Positions 51,961 to 57,444 of a DNA stretch of 57,444 bases are shown one piece after another. The notes below the pieces were generated by a model. The model ran no database searches. It was not told where the DNA came from and worked only from the letters and a program-made list of their open reading frames with translations. The stretch is taken from the NCBI GenBank assembly GCA_023252155.1, contig JAHEXJ010000005.1, positions 1-57,444 of the forward strand, read 5' to 3'. The position numbers and the translations under genes were made by a program. The stretch's first letter is position 1, and every line of letters begins with the position of its first letter. The stretch is from Actinomycetes bacterium (GTDB lineage: Bacteria > Actinomycetota > Actinomycetes > Nanopelagicales > Nanopelagicaceae).

Positions 51961-51993
51961 TTTCACCCCCCGTTCACCTTCCATTCACCTAAC
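51961..51993 (+). promoter_or_regulatory. PHO-box-like 11-nt direct repeats before pstC
   Basis: Three consecutive 11-nt units: TTTCACCCCCC, GTTCACCTTCC, ATTCACCTAAC, each carrying the TTCACC core. This matches the actinobacterial PhoP binding pattern (GTTCACC units every 11 nt). A -10-like TAATTT follows at 52001-52006. Predicts phosphate-starvation induction of pst. Confidence 0.75.
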
Positions 51994-52032
51994 TTCTACG
52001 TAATTTAACCTCGGAGCGAGCAGGATCATCAT

Positions 52033-53037
52033 GTGTCCCACGCCGTGCTTTCTGCTGCCGAGGGCGCAATCCCTGCAAAACGCGAGATCACGACAAAGCC
52101 TCGTTTTTCGGACAGGGTATTTCGGGCAGTGGTTTCTAGCGGCGCGTTATCGTCGCTGATAATCCTCGGACTAATTTTCTTCTTTCTTGCCTTCCAGGGT
52201 TATTCGGTTCTGCGCTCGCAGGGACTCCATTTCATCACCAGCAGCAACTGGCAAGTCGTAACCGATACGGCAGGCAACGTTGACCCCAAGCACACTCAAT
52301 TCGGAATTGCCGCAATGCTTATCGGTACTTTCTTGTGCTCATTGATCGCGATCATTGTCGCTATCCCTGTATCAGTACTCGCCGCGCTTTTTCTTAATTT
52401 TTACGCACCTCCAGTTTTCAAGAAGATCATGGTTGCAGTTGTCGACCTCATGGCCGCATTTCCTTCTATTCTTTTTGGCCTCTGGGGGTTTTTCGTGTTG
52501 ATGCCCTCAGCCGAATACTGGGCGAAGTTAATTCACCACTTCTTTGGATTCATACCAGTATTTCAAGTTGATCCACCGATTTTCACGCGCTCGCCATTTG
52601 TCGCGGGGCTCGTGCTTGCGGTGATGATCATTCCAATTATTACCTCTGTCTCTCGTGAGGTATTTAGCCAAACGCCGCTCGATCGCATTCAGGCGGCGTA
52701 TGCACTGGGCGCCACTCGTTGGTCGATGATCCGTGCAGTTGTGCTTCCATATGGCAGAAGCGGGGTCGTTGGCGGAGCGATGCTCGGACTTGGTCGCGCG
52801 TTGGGCGAAACCGTTGCGGTATACACCGTGCTCAATATTGTTTATCAGGTTAACTGGCATGTTCTTCTTGGCGCCGGCGGTAACGTGGCTTCGATGATTT
52901 TGCTCAAATTCGGAGAGGCCGGTCCGCAGGAAATTAAGGCGCTGATGGCCGCTGGTTTGGTCTTGTTCCTGTTGACTCTGTTGGTAAACCTCGGAGCCGA
53001 CCTTGTTGTGCGACGTTCAGGAGGCAAGGGACGATGA
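52033..53037 (+). CDS. pstC: Phosphate ABC transporter permease PstC
   Basis: 334 residues with six main membrane segments and the PstC permease signature region (FLNFYAPPVFKKIMVAVVDLMAAFPSILFG around 110-140; EAxxxG loop as QAAYALGATRWSMIR). GTG start with a weak CAGGATC upstream. It overlaps pstA (ATGA). It forms the inner-membrane channel with PstA and is powered by PstB; downstream of a PHO-box-like site. Confidence 0.94.
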   Translation: MSHAVLSAAEGAIPAKREITTKPRFSDRVFRAVVSSGALSSLIILGLIFFFLAFQGYSVLRSQGLHFITSSNWQVVTDTAGNVDPKHTQFGIAAMLIGTFLCSLIAIIVAIPVSVLAALFLNFYAPPVFKKIMVAVVDLMAAFPSILFGLWGFFVLMPSAEYWAKLIHHFFGFIPVFQVDPPIFTRSPFVAGLVLAVMIIPIITSVSREVFSQTPLDRIQAAYALGATRWSMIRAVVLPYGRSGVVGGAMLGLGRALGETVAVYTVLNIVYQVNWHVLLGAGGNVASMILLKFGEAGPQEIKALMAAGLVLFLLTLLVNLGADLVVRRSGGKGR

Positions 53038-54083
53038 CAACAGCTGCGATGGTCAAGCCATCTAAGCCCTGGCAGGCATCCCCGCGTCAGAGGTTTAACT
53101 CGGCTCTGGTATATATCGCGGCAATTGTGGCTTCTTACGTGATCGTTGCTATTACCCCGATGAAGGGGAAATTGGCCTATGCATTCGTATTCTTCGTAGC
53201 ATTTATCGTTTTCGATTTCACATTGAACCTTTTCTCCCGAGGATTTCCGGTTGCAAAAGATGCAATTGCTCGAGCCATTGTCGCCGCAGGAATTTGTGTA
53301 GCTGTATTTCCAATTCTTAGCATTATTGCCACCGTCATTATTCGCGGCTATCACGGTCTTCACATAGGACTGTTCACTCATGACATGGCATTGAACAGCG
53401 TTACTGATCCAGTCAATCAGGGCGGGTTACTACACGCGCTAACAGGTACGGCAATTCTTGTTCTCGTTGCGCTAATCCTTAGCGTGCCACTGGGAATACT
53501 TACGGCCATTTACATGACTGAAATTCGCGGACGATTCATGAAGCCCATCAAGTTCTTAGTGCAGGCAATGAGCGGCGTTCCCTCTATTGTCGCTGGCCTA
53601 TTTATTCTGTCCGCAGTCGTTTACCCAATCACCAAGGGTTACTCCGGATTCGTTGGATCACTCGCTCTTTCAATCTTGATGATTCCAACAGTTGCGCGAA
53701 CATCAGAGGAAGTACTTCTGCTTATCCCAAATGATTTGCGCGAAGCAGGTGTTGCGCTGGGTGGCACCCATTGGCGCACAGTGGCAATGGTCGTGGTTCC
53801 AGCAGCAAGGAGCGGTCTTGTTACCGCAATGATTTTGGGAGTGGCGCGAATCGCGGGGGAAACCGCTCCAATCCTTCTTCTAACTGGTGGTGGAGACAAG
53901 GTGAATGGCGATCCATTCCACGGCCCGATGGGCTCTCTGCCGTTCTACATCTGGAAGTCCTATTCGGTAGGAACACCAGAATCAATTACTCGCGCATGGG
54001 CGGCCATATTGGTCCTTCTCGCCATAGTTCTTGTGCTTTTTGTATCTGCCCGCTTGTTGAGTGAAAGAAGGTCGAGCAAGTGA
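53034..54083 (+). CDS. pstA: Phosphate ABC transporter permease PstA
   Basis: 349 residues. An N-terminal extension with two to three extra membrane helices (about 15-70) precedes the classical PstA core ([29 protein letters not shown], then [15 protein letters not shown] and [15 protein letters not shown], the ATPase-coupling loop). Starts within the pstC stop and overlaps pstB by 4 bases, so the whole set is coupled. Confidence 0.93.
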   Translation: MTTAAMVKPSKPWQASPRQRFNSALVYIAAIVASYVIVAITPMKGKLAYAFVFFVAFIVFDFTLNLFSRGFPVAKDAIARAIVAAGICVAVFPILSIIATVIIRGYHGLHIGLFTHDMALNSVTDPVNQGGLLHALTGTAILVLVALILSVPLGILTAIYMTEIRGRFMKPIKFLVQAMSGVPSIVAGLFILSAVVYPITKGYSGFVGSLALSILMIPTVARTSEEVLLLIPNDLREAGVALGGTHWRTVAMVVVPAARSGLVTAMILGVARIAGETAPILLLTGGGDKVNGDPFHGPMGSLPFYIWKSYSVGTPESITRAWAAILVLLAIVLVLFVSARLLSERRSSK

Positions 54084-54949
54084 GTGATGAAATGACAACA
54101 GAGCGCGGACCAGGATTAGTTTCATCTCTTGGTGATGTTGCGCGTCGCAGATTTGAATCCAAAAGTGTGACGACTCCGGTGCAAGGCGTCGGGCTTGAGG
54201 CTCGTGGTATTCATGCTTGGTTTGGCGACCGGATGGTTTTGGAAGATATGTCCTTGGATTTCTGGTCTGGAACCGTTACTGCGCTTATTGGACCTTCGGG
54301 TTGCGGAAAATCGACCTTCATCCGCACTCTTAACCGCATGCACGAATTCATTCCTGGCGCCGCGATGGCCGGACAGGTGCTGCTCAACGGCGAGGACATT
54401 TACTCCTCCGGAACCGATGTGACAAAGATTCGATTGAAGATCGGTATGGTTTTTCAGAAACCAAATCCATTCCCTTCGATGACAATCTCTGAAAATGTTC
54501 TGGCCGGATTGAAGCTTGCTCAACTCAAAGTGGACAACAAAGATGATCTCCTAGAAGAGTGCCTTGAGCGAGCAGGGCTCTGGAACGAAGTGAAGGATCG
54601 CCTCTCCTCTTATGGCGGGTCGCTATCAGGTGGGCAGCAGCAGAGACTCTGCATTGCAAGATCGCTGGCCGTACGCCCTGAGGTTCTCCTGATGGATGAA
54701 CCGTGTTCCGCCCTCGATCCTGGTTCAACATTGCGCATTGAGGAAACCATTTCCCACCTTGCCGCATCAATGACGATCATCATTGTTACGCACAATATGC
54801 AGCAAGCGGCCAGAGTCTCGGATTACACCGCCTTTTTGCTCTCCGATGGAGGTCCGGGCAAGATGGTTGAGTTCGGCCCGACGGGTGAGATCTTCTCAAG
54901 GCCCAAGGACATACGCACAGAGAACTACGTAACCGGGCGTTTCGGATAA
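54080..54949 (+). CDS. pstB: Phosphate ABC transporter ATPase PstB
   Basis: 289 residues. Walker [10 protein letters not shown], PstB-specific [21 protein letters not shown]-loop [12 protein letters not shown], signature LSGGQQQR, Walker [14 protein letters not shown], switch [16 protein letters not shown]. About 35 extra N-terminal residues precede the usual start. GTG start overlapping pstA. A 118-base gap separates it from pstS. Confidence 0.95.
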   Translation: MSDEMTTERGPGLVSSLGDVARRRFESKSVTTPVQGVGLEARGIHAWFGDRMVLEDMSLDFWSGTVTALIGPSGCGKSTFIRTLNRMHEFIPGAAMAGQVLLNGEDIYSSGTDVTKIRLKIGMVFQKPNPFPSMTISENVLAGLKLAQLKVDNKDDLLEECLERAGLWNEVKDRLSSYGGSLSGGQQQRLCIARSLAVRPEVLLMDEPCSALDPGSTLRIEETISHLAASMTIIIVTHNMQQAARVSDYTAFLLSDGGPGKMVEFGPTGEIFSRPKDIRTENYVTGRFG

Positions 54950-54962
54950 TTCGACACCATTT

Positions 54963-54995
54963 GTTCATCTTGGCGTCAACCTCCGTTTGAGGTTT
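54963..54995 (+). promoter_or_regulatory. Degenerate PHO-box-like repeats before pstS
   Basis: Three 11-nt units GTTCATCTTGG, CGTCAACCTCC, GTTTGAGGTTT with fading similarity to the GTTCACC core, followed 6 nt later by a -10-like TAACTG (55002-55007). The geometry matches the pstC site, suggesting a separate phosphate-controlled promoter for pstS. Confidence 0.5.
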
Positions 54996-55067
54996 GGAGC
55001 CTAACTGTTAAGAAGTTATCCATACGTTTCCTCTTGTAAGAAATCCAAAACCTATGAGGGGAAGTAC

Positions 55068-56207
55068 ATGAAAATTAGAAAGTCCTTGAAGATTGCAGTG
55101 GCTGCAATTGCGATCACTCTCTTCGCGACTCAGTCAGCTTCCGCCGCCGTCAACCTAACTGGCGCCGGTTCCACATTCGCCATTCCGCTACTTGATTCCT
55201 GCAAGGCGGGATTCAACGCTGCTACTGGAAACAGCTTCACCTACACAGGTGGAGGATCTGGTGCAGGTCGAGCCGCATCCGACAAAGGCATCAATGACTT
55301 TAACTTTTCTGATACACCGCACACCGCGTCAACTCGTCTTGCAACAGTAATTCATATTCCAGTTGTAGCGGCACCGATCGCGATCATGTATCACCTAAAT
55401 ACAACAAAGACTGTCAATCTTTCCCCTGCAACCATTGCCGGTATCTTCGGTGGAACTATCACCAAATGGAATGACCCGGCAATCGTTGCCGACAACAACC
55501 GCACCATTGTTCAGGTTAACTACCGCAAGGACAAAAATGGCGCAGTTGTGAAGGACAAGGCTGGAAAGCCAATCGTCCAAAGCACTCGCAAGATCAGAAC
55601 TTACTTCACAATGCCAAACAAGAAGATCACGGTTATCTACCGCGCCGACTCTTCAGGTACATCTGGCAACTTCACCAACTTCCTTCACGGAACAGTTCCT
55701 TCAGTTTGGCCGAAGGCAGGCGACAACAGCTTTGCTACCAGCTTCCCAGGCAAGTTGAATGACATGAGCAACCTCGGTCGTATCGTCAGTGCAACTGGTT
55801 CTGCCGGAGTTGCGGCCCTTGCAGCCAAGACCGTTTACTCAATTACTTACGCTGAAAAGAATTACGCTGCTGCTGCACACCTTGGAATCGCCAACGTCGG
55901 TAATGCCGCTGGAAATTTCCAAGCCCCTGACAGCGGTGGAACATCAGCGTTCCTTGGTGCTGCAACGGTTGCTGACAATGGTTACCTGACCTTCAACTAC
56001 GACACAATGGATCCAGGTGCCTACCCACTTGGCATCGTTTCTTACGGTTTGGTTGATACCAAGGGAAAGAATGCATCCGCTGTTAAGGATCTCATGAGCT
56101 ACATGCTTGATCCAAAGTGCGCAAATGCTGATCCTTCACTTGGTTACACCACCATCACTGGAGCCCTTTTAGCACTTGATAAGGCACAGATCGCAAAGAT
56201 CGGCTAA
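55068..56207 (+). CDS. pstS: Phosphate-binding protein PstS
   Basis: 379 residues with a cleavable signal peptide (to about residue 26, SASA). Phosphate-binding loops are visible: GAGSTFAIPLLDSC, TGGGSGAGRAASDKG, FNFSDTPHT, and RADSSGTSGNFTNFL. Relative to the downstream paralogue it has an extra Lys-rich loop near 145-185 (YRKDKNGAVVKDKAGKPIVQ). AGGGGAA lies just upstream of the ATG and a strong terminator hairpin follows. It binds phosphate at the cell surface and hands it to PstCA; placed after pstB here instead of before pstC. Confidence 0.93.
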   Translation: MKIRKSLKIAVAAIAITLFATQSASAAVNLTGAGSTFAIPLLDSCKAGFNAATGNSFTYTGGGSGAGRAASDKGINDFNFSDTPHTASTRLATVIHIPVVAAPIAIMYHLNTTKTVNLSPATIAGIFGGTITKWNDPAIVADNNRTIVQVNYRKDKNGAVVKDKAGKPIVQSTRKIRTYFTMPNKKITVIYRADSSGTSGNFTNFLHGTVPSVWPKAGDNSFATSFPGKLNDMSNLGRIVSATGSAGVAALAAKTVYSITYAEKNYAAAAHLGIANVGNAAGNFQAPDSGGTSAFLGAATVADNGYLTFNYDTMDPGAYPLGIVSYGLVDTKGKNASAVKDLMSYMLDPKCANADPSLGYTTITGALLALDKAQIAKIG

Positions 56208-56237
56208 GTAAGGCAAGTAGTCCTCTAGTAGGTAAGG

Positions 56238-56271
56238 AATGAGGCGGTCGACACGTGTCGGCCGCCTCATT
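56238..56271 (+). terminator. Strong hairpin terminator after pstS
   Basis: AATGAGGCGGTCGACAC / GTGTCGGCCGCCTCATT, 17-base arms with one G-U-type mismatch, followed by TTTCATTCC. Separates pstS from its paralogue. Confidence 0.8.
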
Positions 56272-56365
56272 TTCATTCCGGAGAGGTCAGTACAAATGAA
56301 TACGAGTAGCATCATGTAAGTGCTATTTCATCCTTTAATGCACCTCGACTGATTGTGAGAAGTAC

Positions 56366-57430
56366 ATGAAGATGACAAAGAAGTGGATATTCGCGGTTCT
56401 CATTCTTATTGCCGCGATAGTTGCGGCACTATTATTCGCCGCCAAGCCATCCTCGACTAAGACAGTTGCCAGCATCAACCTCACTGGCTCGGGATCGACC
56501 TTCGCGATTCCTCTGCTTGATGCCTGCAAGGCAGGCTATACGGCCGCCTCGGGCAATACTTACACCTATACGGGTGGCGGTTCTGGCGCCGGGCGTAGTG
56601 CTTCAGATAAAGGCATCAATGACTTCAATTTCTCAGACACGCCTCACACAGCAGCTACGCGTCTTGCAACCGTCATTCACGTGCCAGTTATTGCGGCGCC
56701 AATCGCGGTTATGTACAAACTAAATCTTGCTCAGCCTCTGAAATTGTCGGCTGCCACTATCGCAGGAATTTTCAGCGGATCAATTACAAAATGGAATGAC
56801 CCGGCAATCGCCGCAGAAAATTCTGGAGTTTCCCTTCCGGCCAAGCCAATCCAAGTTATCTATCGTGCCGACGCATCTGGCACGACAGGAAACTTCACAA
56901 ACTTCTTGCACGGTATGGCGGGGAACATTTGGACCAACGCGGGCAGTAACGATTTCAAGTCGGGTTTCCCAGGCAAACTAGATTCTTTGGCAAATGTTGG
57001 ACGCATTGTTAGCGCATCGGGTTCTTCGGGCGTAGCGGCACTTGCTGGTAAGAAGCAGTACTCCATTACTTACGCCGAGAAAAATTACGCAATGGCCGCC
57101 GGTTTAGAGATTGCCGATATCAAGAACGCCGCCGGAAACTTTGTAACACCTGATGCAGCGGGCACCTCCGCATTCCTCGGTGCAGCCAGTGTTAACGCCA
57201 ACGGTTACTTGACCTTCAACTACTCCGCGACAGTGGCCAATGCCTATCCACTCGGGATCGTCTCATACGCCCTAGTCGATACAAAGGGCAAGAACAGCGT
57301 TGCGGTTAAGAGCTTCCTGAATTACATCCTCAGTTCGAAATGTCCAGAGACGAATCCTTCATTGGGGTACGCGACTATTACTGGGCCATTGTTGGCTGTG
57401 GATACAACTCAGATCGCCAAGATCGGTTGA
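56366..57430 (+). CDS. pstS: Second phosphate-binding protein, PstS-like paralogue
   Basis: 354 residues, clearly related to the upstream PstS (GSGSTFAIPLLDAC, TGGGSGAGRSASDKG, FNFSDTPHT, RADASGTTGNFTNFL) but lacking the extra Lys-rich loop. Its N-terminus is a hydrophobic helix (residues about 7-26) with no clear signal-peptidase or lipobox site, so it may stay membrane-anchored. GAGAAG lies just before the ATG. The gene is complete; its stop is 14 bases from the window end. Two tandem phosphate-binding proteins with different anchoring suggest affinity or location specialisation. Confidence 0.9.
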   Translation: MKMTKKWIFAVLILIAAIVAALLFAAKPSSTKTVASINLTGSGSTFAIPLLDACKAGYTAASGNTYTYTGGGSGAGRSASDKGINDFNFSDTPHTAATRLATVIHVPVIAAPIAVMYKLNLAQPLKLSAATIAGIFSGSITKWNDPAIAAENSGVSLPAKPIQVIYRADASGTTGNFTNFLHGMAGNIWTNAGSNDFKSGFPGKLDSLANVGRIVSASGSSGVAALAGKKQYSITYAEKNYAMAAGLEIADIKNAAGNFVTPDAAGTSAFLGAASVNANGYLTFNYSATVANAYPLGIVSYALVDTKGKNSVAVKSFLNYILSSKCPETNPSLGYATITGPLLAVDTTQIAKIG

Positions 57431-57444
57431 GGCTGAAAGGTGAG

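Overview
The window looks like a chromosomal segment of an actinobacterium. The gene families fit that group: a P-II protein, oligoribonuclease, a class I pyrophosphatase, a DUF5671-like membrane protein, a KimA-like potassium permease carrying an actinobacterial-type OB-fold, IclR and KdpDE-type regulators, and PHO-box-like repeats ahead of pst. Base composition is moderate by eye rather than high-GC, intergenic gaps are short, several genes look leaderless (a TAnnnT -10 box exactly 6 nt before the start codon), and there are many small secreted Ala/Lys/Pro-rich proteins. This resembles streamlined aquatic Actinobacteria, but the placement is inference and no rRNA is present.

Layout. 1-4370: FUSC-like membrane protein, GyrI-like protein, half-size TauE/SafE protein, secreted esterase, small secreted Ala-rich protein, GNAT acetyltransferase. 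4384-8892 (minus): a three-gene operon of KdpD-like kinase, KdpE-like regulator and a KimA-like APC permease fused to a C-terminal OB-fold. 9088-20472: secreted and membrane proteins, TrhO, a DUF5671-like repeat protein, an ABC exporter-type pair (tandem-NBD ATPase plus 948-aa FtsX-like permease), a secreted S53 peptidase, an Ala-rich secreted protein and an FN3 protein.

20507-27790: a near-complete 4-hydroxyproline catabolic cluster. It encodes a three-subunit D-hydroxyproline dehydrogenase, a DHDPS-family deaminase, a two-Cys hydroxyproline epimerase and an added zinc alcohol dehydrogenase, with a convergent alpha-ketoglutarate semialdehyde dehydrogenase. 28013-31241: FMN-binding protein, a membrane protein with a winged-helix regulator, a paralogue of the Ala-rich secreted protein, a small secreted protein and a hidden small ORF. 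31250-32572: RarA.

32614-47314: a large divergent catabolic locus around an IclR regulator. On the minus strand are IclR, a second aldehyde dehydrogenase, a sugar-acid dehydratase and an AGE-family sugar isomerase. On the plus strand are a ribose-type ABC importer (lipoprotein, permease, ATPase), HyuA and HyuB, a small Cys protein and a U32-like TIM-barrel protein. The substrate is not deducible from the sequence; this is the best candidate for an undescribed pathway. A frameshifted YCII-domain remnant lies inside it at about 33914-34087.

47390-57444: secreted sialidase-like propeller, short tandem repeats next to tRNA-Lys (possible insertion-sequence end), secreted DUF1524-type nuclease, P-II protein, pyrophosphatase, tRNA-His, oligoribonuclease, then pstC-pstA-pstB-pstS and a second pstS, with PHO-box-like 11-nt repeats before pstC and pstS.
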